Below are positions 48,585 through 60,000 of a DNA stretch of 64,000 nucleotides, piece by piece. Position 1 is the first letter of the stretch. Each line of letters begins with the position of its first letter. The DNA is taken from positions 1,638,989 through 1,702,988 of the forward strand of contig LNAC01000277.1 in NCBI GenBank assembly GCA_002007465.1. Reading direction: 5' to 3'. The stretch comes from Ailurus styani. Its lineage: Eukaryota; Chordata; Mammalia; Carnivora; Ailuridae. The translations under genes and the position numbers were made by a program. A model generated the notes under the pieces. It worked only from the letters and a program-made list of their open reading frames with translations. It had not been told where the DNA came from and did no database searches.

Positions 48585-48790
48585 TGCTACTCAGAGTGTT
48601 TGGCATATATGGCATCTCACTGATTCTCTCACCAGGTGAAGTAGGCACTGTTATTATCCCATCTGACAGATGAGAAATTGGACCATAGAGAACTTCCGTA
48701 GTTCACTCAGTCATAAATAATAGAGCTGGGCTATAAACTCAGGTTCTCTTAAACCTGATCCTAAACACTCTACACCTCACCTAGGAGCAG
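48585..48790 (-). repeat. MIR
   Basis: 'gtaggcactgttattatccc', 'tctgacagatgagaaattgg', 'tagagctgggctataaactc' follow reverse-oriented MIR. Confidence 0.8.
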
Positions 48791-48899
48791 GTAGCACCAA
48801 AAATAACCCTCACCAATTTTGCCATTTTGTCTCAATTTTTCCTTAGCAGGGTAATTCTATTCCTAGGCTTCTCCCCCCTTCCTCATGTAGAACCACAGA

Positions 48900-49090
48900 A
48901 TGAATTGTTTTTCTAAATGTCCCTTTTATCTCAACCTTCAATTCGATTGTTCTTCCTGATTGAACACCTACTTATTCTTCAAGTCCAGTTGAATCAGACC
49001 TCTTTGGTCCGGCCTTCCTTGATTTCAGGTGCAGCTTCTTACAGTGCCTTGACTTGCTCATTCACCCATCTGTATCCCTCGGTACACAGA
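48900..49090 (-). repeat. L2-like fragment
   Basis: 'cttcaagtccagttgaatca' and 'ctttggtccggccttccttg' resemble reverse-oriented L2. Confidence 0.5.
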
Positions 49091-50632
49091 GAATGAGCTG
49101 CCTGTGGTAAGGGATAGGGAAAAGTGGTGGGTCCAGCATTCCCGTGAAAGATGTGAATGAACGTTTGACCATTTGCCACTGGGATGTTAAGAGAAGCAAT
49201 CAGCAGCTATACTTGGCAGTGGTTTTCTCAGTAGAGTGGTTTAGTGTTTTCTCTACATCTTTATCTCTGAGCTCAACAGAAATGCCGTAGCAACAGGCCT
49301 ATAACTGTGTCACTACTTGGGCTGTAGAAATTCTTATATTCTATTAAATGAGAGAGGGAGAATAAAAATAAAGGGCTCAGGATCTGAAAATAAGGTCAAA
49401 CTATTATACCAGAAATATATACAATTGCTTATCTACTTTTACTTACTAGTATTTATTCTATATATGAACATATATGGATATAAGTATATATGTTTATGAT
49501 TATGGGCCTTATATGTGTTTGGGCAAGGAGCATAAATTTAAGGGAGGGCCAGTCCTTCCCACACCCTTTATCTAATATACATTAAATATGTACTATATGC
49601 CAGTCCCTACCCTCCATTCTGGTACATATAGGTTTATATTATGTACTTACAGATTTCTATAAAAAAGTAACTGAAGTCAAAAGTTCATTCAGATTCCCTT
49701 AGTTTTCACCCATTGTCCCTTTTCTGTTGCAGGATTCCATTTAGGAAGCCACATTCCCTTTAGCTGCCACACCCTCTTATGTTCCTCTAGGCTAGGACAC
49801 TTTCTCAGACTTCCCTTATTTTTGATGATCTTGAAAGTTTTGACATACTGGTCAGGTATTTTGTAGAAGGTACATGTTTGGGTTTTCTTCTGGCATTTTT
49901 CTTCATGATTAAATTGGGGTTATAGGTTTTTGGGAAGAAGATCCCAAAAGAGATCCAAGAAGACCCTCAGAGGTTAAGTGCCATTCTCATCATGACATAA
50001 TATCCACCTGACTTAGCTCTGTTGATGTTACTCTTGACCACCTGCTGGGTACTATTTGTCAGGTGTTTCCTCTAGCTTCTCACCTTTAAATGTTGTACTT
50101 TTGGGAATCTTAAAGATTAACACTTAAAGATCAAGGAACGATGTTCTTCCCTCTTGAGAAGGGAGCAACATAAATCATTGGAATTATTCTACAGAGAAAG
50201 TCTGTCTCTTCTGCTTATTTACTTATTTACCCATCAGATATTTATATTGGTATGGACTTAGAGATTTTATTTTATACTTTGGGTTATAATCCAATGCTAA
50301 TTTATTTTGTTGCTCAAATTTTTGCCATTTTGGCTATCGGGAGCTGTTTTCATTGACTTTTGTGCCTCTTTGATATATCCTCATCATTGCTGGTCTTTTG
50401 AGCACTTTCTTACTTTCTGGCACTGTAAGATACTCTGGGCTTATCTTGTATTTCCTGTTCCATTTCTATAATTAGCCATTTCTCCAAGGATGCCTGGTTC
50501 CTATTTTGGAGAATGGTATTAGAAACCAAGATCTGGGCAGTGAATGTGCTTGTTACTACTGGGGTGTTTTACTTCTAGGACCTCTCAGCTGACAAAGCAA
50601 GGAAATACATATGTGTAAACAAATCCCTGTTT
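49091..50632. other. no gene seen
   Basis: Unassigned DNA; short frames only. Confidence 0.4.
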
Positions 50633-50738
50633 ATGTGTGTGTATAAATATATATATTTATAAGTGTATATATGTTTGTATATATGTATATATATATGTAT
50701 ATATGTGTGTATATGTATATATTATATATATATAAATA
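50633..50738. repeat. AT/TG-rich simple repeat
   Basis: Imperfect ATAT/TGTG dinucleotide array of about 100 bp. Confidence 0.9.
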
Positions 50739-51224
50739 TGTCCATCTCTATTTACATTAAGCTACACATTAGTTCACACTGATGTCTCTAGTTCTAACCT
50801 ATTATCACATGGATCATTCTATCCTTCTCCCCTTGCTTGTCTGTAATGTCCCACTCCAATAGTGAGAAACCTGGCTCCCACCTTCTACCATCCATTTACT
50901 TAATTGCCTAGTTCCAGTATACATGTATAGTGGTTTCAGTTTATAGGCTTTTATTGAAAAAAGTTGAGGCCAATTATTCATTCCTAAGTGCCATTATGGA
51001 CTGCCTGTAGCAACAGAAATAAGCATTGACCTACTATTATTAGTGTCCATTTGGAGAGTGTTAAGAAAATTAAAATAATCATCAAATATTTGTCTTACAT
51101 TTAAATGGATTATGTTTGATTCTACAAACATTTGCAAAGAGGTACCCATATTGACAGGTACTGACAAAGGCATGGGTGGAGAGAAGGGACCCTCCAGAAA
51201 AATAACAACACACAGTATAGGCAT
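50739..51224. other. no recognisable feature
   Basis: Unassigned DNA. Confidence 0.4.
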
Positions 51225-51575
51225 TCATTAAGTGACTACTGTGTGTCAAGCCTTGTTCTGGGTATCGAGGAAGCAAAGATGAGAAAGGTGCACTTTTAAG
51301 AGTTTGAAATGTAATAGAGTAGACAGATGAGAAGCAGGCACAGAACTAGAGAGAGGCACATGGTCATAGCCTGTTAGGTATTAAAATATTTGCATAAGCA
51401 AAGTGGAGGAGGAGAGTGCTTTTTTACCTGGGAGTACCTACAGAGAAGGCTTCAGAGAGCTGATATTTGATCTGGGCCTTGAGTACAAGCAGAAATTCAA
51501 TAGTAAAGAGGGATAAAGAGGAACCTGGGCCAAGGGAATAGCACACACTAAGGCACAGAGGCATGAAAGTATACA
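51225..51575 (+). repeat. L2 fragment
   Basis: 'agccttgttctgggtatcga', 'agagaaggcttcagagagct', 'tttgatctgggccttgagta' and 'ctaaggcacagaggcatgaa' follow sense L2. Confidence 0.7.
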
Positions 51576-52639
51576 TTGTTCCTAAAAAATCCTCAGTATC
51601 CTCTTTGCCTTATCCTGATAATATCCTATTACCACTTAGCAACATTATTTCCTGAGAAACTGTAAATATAAAAGATTAATGGAGGTTTATGCTTTGGAAA
51701 CATAGTGACATTTATAACACCTGCACTATTTCCAGTGTGGGACAAACAGTGCAGAAGTGAGTTACTAATAGCATCCTCAGAGAATTAGCTTCGTACAACA
51801 ACAGACATGGAGATTATGCCTGAGGAAGCAATGGAATAATTAGGTTTTGTGATCTCTTGGGTCTAATAGAACAAATCACTTCATTTTTCACTTGAGATTA
51901 ACCCAATGACTAAACTATACTTTTAAAATGTCATAATATTTATCACACCTTTTCTGAATATATGAGCCTAAACACTATATAATCTTCTTCAAGATTATAT
52001 GAAAATAGAGAATTCTTTCCTTGTAAAATAGCTATCACCAAAAGTGTATTCATTTTTATCTGTTTGGGTCTATCATACTTAAAAAGTTACTATGTCCTAT
52101 TTTTACAAAAGTAACCTTCATCCCTCTATAATGACATCATGCTCACATGTTCCTTCTCCTTCAAGATCGTCATCATCACGCATAGTTTTTTATTATGTCA
52201 CTGGAATACCCATCAGCATTCTAAAATCAGAGCCATATAGGGTAATTACTGAGAATTCTTTGCAACATCAACCATAATCAAAAGTTATTTTGGTGAAAAT
52301 ACCATCGTGATTTCAACTTCACTCCAAAATATTAGGTTTAGTACTAGGAAATGGAATATCATGAGGCCTAAAGATTTTCAATAATGCTAATAGTAGTACC
52401 AAATGTCATCTGTTAAGTTAGAATAAAGAAAAGTAACTCCAAAGCATAAAGGGAACAAATTTTCCCATAGAAAATTCCTTTATGAATAAGAAGTCAAAAG
52501 AGGAAAAGTATAAGAACTAGGGGATTGACAAATATTATATGCATCTATATATATCCTATACAAAAATACAGAACTTGGCTAGATAGGATTTTTGGATTTA
52601 ATACATGTTTTTATTGGTATCAAAGATTGGCTTTGATTG
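51576..52639. other. no recognisable feature
   Basis: AT-rich unassigned DNA; any 5' part or LTR of the ERVL fossil to the right was not recognised here. Confidence 0.4.
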
Positions 52640-54650
52640 GAGGATTTGCTATGGCATCTGACATTTATTAGACCTTTGGGCCCCATCTACTCATGCCTTT
52701 GGTAATTCCATGGATGGGCCTGCCATCATGAATGATGCTGGTACTCTGCTGAGATCCCCTCCAGAGCCTCTTTACCTTCCCTCAACTTCAGTGTGTTCGT
52801 TCCTATTAGATTGTTCCTGCATCTTACTTTAAGAACCACTATTCGGCTACTCCAGTTGCTTCACAAGACAATTGAGAGGTGGAGGTGCTCAAGAATTTAC
52901 CTATTCTTCCCTTAACCTGGAGCAATCCAATGACTGATATAGAAATATGAAAAGACCAGCTTACTTCCTGAAAACACAATAGACTATGTTATTTACACTC
53001 CGGACCTTCCTATAGGATCAGGCTGAGCCTTGGAATTCACCTGAAGTCACACCTGTACTTGCCAATCAGGCCCTATAGAAATGAAAAATCCTATCATACT
53101 AGAGGGATCTGTTGGAAGATAAAAATGCCACATGGAGTTTCTGGCAAGTCACAATAGGAATGTCACAGCACAGATTCCTGGGTTCTAGAGCAAGGTCATG
53201 TCATCTGCAGCAGAGAACTGTATACCATTTGAAAACTTGCTCTCAATATTATTTTGGACCCTGGTAGACATTGAGTGTCTGTACTATGGGACATCCTGTA
53301 CCTATGCAGACAAGGCTGGCCATCATGAGATGAATGCTGCAGACCCATCAAGACTTAAGGCTCAGTTTTATTCCATTGTGCAATAGAGGTGATACATCTG
53401 AGTTCAGGCCCAAGGAGTTCTCAGACTCATCACTTTTGCCCAGGGCTTCTCCCTTAGCTCATGTCTATGGCCTCATGGGGGATTGTCTATGACTGACTGA
53501 TGGAAGAGAAAAAAAATGAGTTTGATTCATGGCTTAGTATGTTGGTGAACTGGAAATGGATTACCACTGCAATACAGTCCCATTTAAGGGTACTTCTGAA
53601 AGATAATGGTGAGTAGAAATCTTTCTTTTCTTTTTTTTTTTTTTTTTTTAAAGATTTTATTTATTCATTTGACACAGAGAGAGAGATTACAAGTAGGCAG
53701 AGAGGCAGACAGAGAGAGAGGAGAGAGGAGGAAGCAGGCTCCCTGCTGAGCAGAGAGCCCGACGTGGGCCTCGATCCCAGGACCCTGGGATCATGACCTG
53801 AGCCGAAGGCAGCGGCTTTAACCCACTGAGCCACCCAGGCGCCCGAGTAGAAATCTTTCTAAGGACCATTTGGTCATCCACTTTGTATTGAAATAAAAGT
53901 GCCTGAGATAAGAATTTATTTGAATTTATGGGTGGGGATCAATGTCTTCAATGGTTGGTTAGGGCCCAGAGGAATAAGATTGGAAGATTTGGCATAAAGA
54001 GGTCATGGAGAGTGCATGTTGATAGACCAATGGAAGTTGGCACAAAGTGTGAGTCTTGGTATCACATGTTAACATCCACTGGGGAGCATCCACTATAGAA
54101 AAGACACTAGCATACAGGTGAACTGAATAATTAGTCTGGAAAATGATGGTCAGTCTCTGTCCTTGGCTTCCTCAGTGCTATGCAGTGCATTCTTGTGTAG
54201 AGTAGCTATGGTGGAGTGGAAGCTATACATGGGCCCACCACCATGGACCTCTCAACAAGGCTGATGTATCTATTACTGTTGCTGAACGTCCAACTCATTA
54301 GCCACAAAGACTGATTTTAAGCCTCCAGTACATTACTATCTTGGAGGAAACTAATTGGCTACTTGGTGGCAAGTTGATGACCCTAAAAAGATATCTTCTG
54401 TCCTGAAAAGGTCAGCAATTTTTCCCTATTGCAATTGAATCATATTCCAAGTATACATTTTCCTTTTTCTATGCCAATCTCAGCCTCTATCATGTAAGAC
54501 CTAGGGAGTATCTGAATACTGGCATACAATTCCACATTGCATTGCCTCTAACTTTGATAGCAAAAGAGGTACAGCAGTGGACATATAATTATGGGATTCA
54601 ATGGTCATACCATGCACTAAATCCAGAAGCTACTAGCCTGACAGATTTTT
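52640..54650 (+). mobile_element. ERVL-type endogenous retrovirus pol fossil
   Basis: Nucleotide text from about 53,170 follows ERVL pol in order: the end of reverse transcriptase ('gtcatgtcatctgcagcaga', 'accatttgaaaacttgctct'), the stretch toward RNase H ('atggcctcatgggggattgt'), and integrase from about 54,240 ('ctctcaacaaggctgatgta', 'acttggtggcaagttgatga', 'ttcaatggtcataccatgca'). Numerous stops and indels break every frame, so no protein can be made. A Can-SINE at 53,627-53,844 interrupts it. The 5' edge (52,640-53,170) is less certain. No env or flanking LTR was recognised. Confidence 0.7.
53627..53844 (-). mobile_element. Can-SINE (young) in ERVL fossil
   Basis: Long T run, near-consensus body, and 'ccactgagccacccaggcgc' head. 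The perfect 16-bp duplication GAGTAGAAATCTTTCT is at 53,611-53,626 and 53,845-53,860. Confidence 0.96.
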
Positions 54651-54759
54651 AAAAACAATTTATTATTTCAAAAGTGTAAAAATATCTGGTCTTCAATACC
54701 CTTAGCAACCTGAGTTCTACCCATGTTACTCAGTAATTCTGCTTGAAGAGCTCTATCTT

Positions 54760-54923
54760 AAAGTAATAATAAAAAATATAAATAAAAATTTATGTAAAAT
54801 ATTTGTCATAACATTACTGACAAGAGTAAAAACCTGGGACAGTTCCCACATCAGGAAAATCAAGAGGTAAATTAAGGTATGTACATATGATGGAATAATA
54901 TTCAATCATTAAAAATTATTCTT
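54760..54923 (+). mobile_element. old L1 fragment hosting the VDAC2 retrocopy
   Basis: 'gaggtaaattaaggtatgta' and 'gatggaataatattcaatca' resemble the old-L1 ORF2 end. It appears to resume after the pseudogene at 56,382 ('ggggaaagtgcttaatatat'). Confidence 0.5.
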
Positions 54924-55208
54924 CCTTCACTTCGCCCTCCAGCCAGGGTAGCTGCAGCCCGACCCGGAGCAAGCCCGGCGGCCTCAGCTGCAAGCAGAGT
55001 GGCGGTAGCAGCCCCTCTCAGGAGAGCACCAGATCACCTCTTCATGTGGCCTCACCATGGCGACCTACGGACAGAGCTGCGCGCACGGCCAATGTGTATT
55101 CCTCCGTCATATGCTGACCTTGGCAAAGCTGCCAGAGATATTTGGCAAACAAAGGATTTGGTTTTGGGTTGGTGAAACTGGATGTGAAAACAAAGTCATG
55201 CAGTGGTG

Positions 55209-55291
55209 TGGAATTCTCAACGTGTGGTTCATCTAATACAGACACTGGTNTGGAATTCTCAACGTCTGGTTCATCTAATACAGACACTGGT
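55209..55291 (+). repeat. 41-bp direct duplication around a single N
   Basis: Copies 55,209-55,249 and 55,251-55,291 differ at one base and are separated by N at 55,250. VDAC2 itself has this segment once. Confidence 0.95.
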
Positions 55292-55534
55292 AAAGTTACT
55301 GGAACCTTGGAGACCAAATATAAATGGTGTGAGTATGGTCTGACTTTCACAGAAAAATGGAATACTGATAACACTCTGGGAACAGAAATCGCAATCGAAG
55401 ACCAGATTTGTCAAGGTTTGAAACTGACATTTGATACCACCTTTTCACCAAACACGGGAACGAAAAGTGGTAAAATCAAGTCTTCTTACAAGAGGGAGTA
55501 TATAAACCTTGGTTGTGATGTTGACTTTGATTTT

Positions 55535-55697
55535 CCTGGACCTGCAATCCATGGTTCAGCTGTCTTTGGTTACGAAGGCTGGCTTGCTGGGTACCAGATG
55601 ACTTTTGACAGTGCCNCCTGGACCTGCAATCCATAGTTCAGCTGTCTTTGGTTACGAAGGCTGGCTTGCTGGGTACCAGATGACTTTTGACAGTGCC
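55535..55697 (+). repeat. 81-bp direct duplication around a single N
   Basis: Copies 55,535-55,615 and 55,617-55,697 differ at one base (CCATGG versus CCATAG) and are separated by N at 55,616. The extra 82 bases shift the frame of the pseudogene; the parent has one copy. Confidence 0.95.
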
Positions 55698-56639
55698 AAA
55701 TCAAAGCTGACAAGAAATAACTTTGCAGTGGGCTACAGGACTGGGGACTTCCAATTACACACTAATGTCAATGATGGAACAGAATTTGGAGGATTATTTT
55801 ATCAAAAAGTATGTGAACATCTTGACACTTTGGTAAACCTTGCTTGGACATCAGGTACCAACAGCACTCGCTTTGGCATTGCAGCCAAATACCAGTTGGA
55901 TCCCACTGCTTCCATTTCCACAAAAGTCAACAACTCTAGTTTAATTGGAGTGGGCTACACTCAGACTCTGAGGCCTGGTGTCAAGCTTACACTGTCTGCT
56001 CTGGTAGACGGGAAGAGCATTAATGCTGGAGGCCACAAACTTGGGCTCGCCCTGGAGTTGGAGGCTTAATCCAACTGAAAGAAACCTCTGGGAATGGATA
56101 TCAGAAGATTTGGCCTTAATATATTTCCAGTGTGACCAGCACGCTTTCCCCTCCCACCAAGAAGGTGATCAAAACAAAGGATGATCTAAACAAGAGCTGC
56201 ATTTTAAATATTTAGACAGTTACTTGTTAGCTGGTTTCTAGTTGAATTGGTTATCTATCTAGTTACCAATGCTGCAGTTGTGCAGTCACTATACATTATT
56301 TAAATGTATTTAACTCTTAAATGCTCTACCCACCAATAATGAAATAGACCTTTATGAAAACTGTGAAAAAAAATTATTCTTACTAACAATTTTTAATAAT
56401 TGTTATAATTTTTAAGGGGAAAGTGCTTAATATATATTTTGTATATGTATATAATGTATATACATATATAAAAATATATATAAATATATAAGAAAAATTT
56501 AAATTAAAAGAAAACAGGAAAAAGGATTTGGGCTAGCAGATACCAATATTAATTATAAGGCTAGAGTCATTAAAATAATTCAGGATTTATGCAAAGACCT
56601 AAAAATATTAATGACAACACTAATAGCTGATTTTTTTTA

Positions 56640-56770
56640 GCTTTTACTCTGTGCCCTGTACTGATCAAAGTAACAGATAAGTATGAACTCACTTAACCCT
56701 CACAACAACAACAATATGAAGTATACACTAGTACCATCTGCATGGAGAGGTTAAGGGTCTTGCCTCTCTG
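56640..56770 (-). repeat. MIR-like fragment
   Basis: 'tactctgtgccctgtactga', 'tcacttaaccctcacaacaa', 'ggagaggttaagggtcttgc' resemble reverse-oriented MIR. Confidence 0.6.
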
Positions 56771-56985
56771 GAACTCAATAAATTACTTAAAACAGACCCA
56801 CGTGTATGTGCTACCTTGGTGTATGGTAGAGAATGCTCTGTAAGTCAGTTCAATAAATGATGTTGGAGACATGGCTTTCCATGTATGTGGGGAAAATGAA
56901 ATTTTCCTGACCTCATTTGCTGTACCATATGCTGTACATAAACAAACTCTAAAGAAACATGGGATTTATTAGTAGAACATAAGAA

Positions 56986-57190
56986 GGGCGCCTGGGTGGC
57001 TCAGTGGGTTAAAGCCTCTGCTTTCAGCTCAGGTCATGATCTCAGCGTCCTGGGATCGAGGCCCGCATTGGGCTCTCTGCTCAGCAGGGAGCCTGCTTCC
57101 TCCTCTCCCTGTCTCTCTGCCTGCCTCTCTGCCTACTTGTTATCTCTCTCTCTGTGTCAAATAAATAAATAAAAAATCTTAAAAAAAAGA
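56986..57190 (+). mobile_element. Can-SINE (young)
   Basis: Near-consensus with GGGCGCCTGGGTGGCTCAG head; AGAACATAAGAA duplication at 56,974-56,985 and 57,191-57,202. Confidence 0.95.
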
Positions 57191-57817
57191 AGAACATAAG
57201 AAAATATTGATGACTATGTTGATCATGGTCTAGGCAGGAAACAGTCACTCAAAAGTGGTAACTGAAAAGAGCTTAATGAGTGGACCATTTACTAAGCTGT
57301 GGGGACAGTCAAGGGAAACAAATAGGGAATAATGAAGCATTCTGGGACTGACAACAGCACACAATCCTGTTACAATCCCTAGGCTTGAAGGGCAATGGGA
57401 AGGGATTAAGGGAACGTATGAGCTATAGAAGAGGGCAACTCAGCAGGAGCTCGACCTGAGATAGAGGAACGCAATATTGCCAAACCTTCATATGGCAAGG
57501 AATAAATCAGGAGTACAAATACCCCAGTTTTTCTCTTCTCCTGCCTTTCGATCTGCAGATGTTTCCCATTGGCGAGACTCAGCTGGAGGCTAGAGGCCAC
57601 GTGAGTCCAGCTGGCACAGAGCACAGAGTAGATAAGGGTGGAGGGTGAGTCTGGAAGGGCAAACCGTGACTATCCGACAACACGATGACTGAGAGTCAAG
57701 AAAGGAACTTTTTGGATAAGACAAAAAAGAGCACAATTCTTAGGGCAGAAGACTGATAAATTTGACTATAATCAAATTTAAAACTTGTATGAAATCCAGT
57801 TTAAAAGGCAAGTGTCA

Positions 57818-57941
57818 TTGGGGAGGGTTTGTGCTTTGGTGAATGCTATGAAAGATATAAGCCTGATGATTCACAGACCTGTACCCCTTGGGCAAAGAAT
57901 AAAAATAAAATTTAAAAAAAATAAAAATAAAATAAAAAAAT
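57818..57941 (+). mobile_element. very short L1 3' end (124 bp)
   Basis: Starts 'ttggggagggtttgtgcttt', ends 'gcaaagaataaaaataaaat' plus an A/T tail. The 15-bp duplication AAAAGGCAAGTGTCA is at 57,803-57,817 and 57,942-57,956. It lies in the ancient L1. Confidence 0.94.
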
Positions 57942-58032
57942 AAAAGGCAAGTGTCAGATTGAGAAAAGATATCTGAAACATAATAACAAAAATTCATATC
58001 CAGAATATTCATGTATGTATAGATGTATAAAA

Positions 58033-58044
58033 TGTGTGCATGTG

Positions 58045-58089
<45 letters not shown>

Positions 58090-58113
58090 TTATACATGGG
58101 TGTGTGTGTGTGT
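58033..58113. repeat. TA/TG microsatellite
   Basis: (TG)n array with TA-rich flank and an ATGTTTATACATGGG interruption. Confidence 0.92.
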
Positions 58114-58690
58114 ACCAAATATTGGTAGGCATGTGAAGAAAAGACCTCTCATTCATGCAGATGAATTTGTACACCCATTACAGGGAGAGTAATTTGGCAA
58201 TATCAAGTGAAGTTAAAATTGTGCCTACCTTATGATCCGGGAATTTCTCCTCTAAAAATATTGTCCAGAGAAATTCTTGCAAATGTGCTACAGGAAGTCG
58301 TATTTTAAGAATATCCACTGTAGTGTTCTTTAAATATAAGAGAAAAAATTGACAAGAACTAGATGTTATTCAGAAGGGATAAATAAATTGTGGTCAAGTC
58401 ATATAATGAAATATTATCTAGCAGTTAAAATTCATAAGTAATGTATTTACCTTTGACAATAAAGATAGATTTAAAAAATAGGTTGAATGAAAAACAACTG
58501 CTTTGAAGAAAGTTTTTGAACCGTATGGTAGCATTTATGCAAACATTTAAAAACAAAAATAATATAATGCAAATGTGTATATAATAAAAATGTAAAATAT
58601 TGGCTTGAAGGATGTGTGTCACATTTTTGAAAGTGATTGCCTCTGGAGATACAGGAGAATGGATCTGAAGAGGGAGAATTTTAAGTACTT

Positions 58691-58830
58691 CAATTTTTTT
58701 TATTATATTCATTTAGCCAGCATATAGTACATTATTAGTTTTTGTTGTAGTGTTCAGCGATTCATTAGTTGTGTATAACACCCAGTGCTCATCCCAACAC
58801 GTGCCCTTCTTAATGCACTTCAATTTTATT
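58691..58830 (-). mobile_element. L1-derived fragment, antisense
   Basis: 'agccagcatatagtacatta', 'gcgattcattagttgtgtat', AACACCCAGTGCTCATC: a segment common in carnivore L1. Confidence 0.6.
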
Positions 58831-59067
58831 TATAACCTTTTGTTTAAAAAGTGCAAAAATTCACAAAATGAGTTGGACAGCAGTATACTAAAATGTTAAT
58901 AGGCAGAGACTCTGGAGGGTGACACTTTGGGCAACATTTTTCTCTACTCTTTATATTTTCTTCTATTTTTCAAATTTTCTAAAATGACCAATTATTAATT
59001 TTATAACTGTCCCTCCCCCGTGTTTTTTTCACCATCCATGTTATAGGAACAATCATGGCAGCCTCCA

Positions 59068-59271
59068 TTTTATTTTATTTCATTTCAAAGATTTCTTTAT
59101 TTTGAGAGAGAGCACAAGAGGGGCAGAGGGAAAAAGTAGAGAGAATCTCAAGCAGACTCTCAAGCAGATGTGGGGCTCGACCTCACGATCCTGAGATCAG
59201 GACCCGGAGATCATGACCTGAGCCAAAACCAAGAGTCAGATGCATAACCAACTGCACCACCCAAGGCGCCC
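59068..59271 (-). mobile_element. Can-SINE (diverged)
   Basis: 'aaagatttctttattttgag' tail side and 'aactgcaccacccaaggcgc' head. The body carries a small internal duplication of CTCAAGCAGA, and the head has lost CpGs. Confidence 0.88.
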
Positions 59272-59779
59272 CACAGCAGCGTCCCTTTTAGAAGAAAAAC
59301 TGAGTTGTAGTCAGCATGGGGTATGAAGAAACCCTGGTGATTTCTACCTGATGCTCTCCTCTAGTCAGATAAAAGCCACAGTGACCTTGAGGTGAGATGA
59401 CCATTTAAGATGTTCTGACTTCAGCAATCCTTATAAGTCTCTCCTCATGTTGTACTCTGTGCATTGAGAAAACAGCATGTAGAGTCATGGTTTTCATTAG
59501 GATTTTCCCAGGGTCATGTCCAGGTTAATGAAATATGGGTGAGTCACCAGTGACTGTGTACATATTTAATGCATGTCGTCTGTTTTTAGGCATGTTCAAA
59601 AATAAAGCTTTTTGGTACTCTTCCTAAATTTATTATGCCCTAATTTTTTTCCTCTTCTCAAAATTTTCTTACTCTACTACAATTAGCTCTCTTAAACTGA
59701 TTTCTCTGTTCCCACATGCCTTCTTTCTCATTCATCATTTTTAAACCAGTCAAGCCAAAAGGTACATTGTCCCAATGTG

Positions 59780-60000
59780 ATCAACACAGAATTTGAAGTT
59801 GGAAATTATGGGTTTGAGTGCAGGCTCTCCTTCTAATTTTCTGCATAACATTGAGGAAATGACTGTCTTTCTGAGCCTCAGTTTATCTCTAAATTGGACA
59901 TTGTATCACTTAGTCCTGAGGTGAGCGACCTCATCAAAATAACCAGATCACAGATGTCAATGTGATTTGCAAACTATAAAATACCAAAGGCAGGGTTTAC
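59780..60000 (+). repeat. MIR-like fragment
   Basis: 'ttgaggaaatgactgtcttt' and 'ctgagcctcagtttatctct' resemble MIR. Confidence 0.6.

Larger units (their letters stand above)
54924..56368 (+). pseudogene. VDAC2P: processed VDAC2 pseudogene (full-length retrocopy)
   Basis: The parent gene encodes voltage-dependent anion channel 2, a 19-strand beta-barrel of the mitochondrial outer membrane. The copy has no introns and keeps about 130 bp of 5'UTR, the ATG at 55,057, the body to the stop TAA at 56,067-56,069, about 300 bp of 3'UTR and a short A tail. The perfect 13-bp duplication AAAAATTATTCTT flanks it (54,911-54,923 and 56,369-56,381). Stretches such as [36 protein letters not shown] and the C-terminal [13 protein letters not shown] fit VDAC2; the N-terminal extension after the ATG excludes VDAC1 and VDAC3. 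Two small insertions, one in codons 9-11 and one near 55,126, break the N-terminal frame. Downstream the frame is nearly open, apart from two N-centred direct duplications (55,209-55,291 and 55,535-55,697) that look like assembly joins. Several substitutions sit at sites conserved in the family. Expression is unlikely: no promoter came with it. Confidence 0.96.
56500..58690 (+). mobile_element. ancient L1 ORF2 and 3'UTR, sense, with nested insertions
   Basis: L1-like order: 'aaggctagagtcattaaaat', 'ttcaataaatgatgttggag', 'gactgataaatttgactata', 'ttcatatccagaatattcat', 'gagagtaatttggcaatatc', 'ccttatgatccgggaatttc', 'gattgcctctggagatacag'. Split by MIR-like text (56,640-56,770), a Can-SINE, unassigned DNA (57,230-57,690), a young L1 end and a TG array. 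Frames are destroyed. Confidence 0.65.

Noticed and set aside
54924..56368. Functional VDAC gene, or a VDAC1/VDAC3 copy
   Set aside because: Intronless with target-site duplication and A tail, and early frameshifts. The residues and N-terminal extension match VDAC2 rather than the paralogs.
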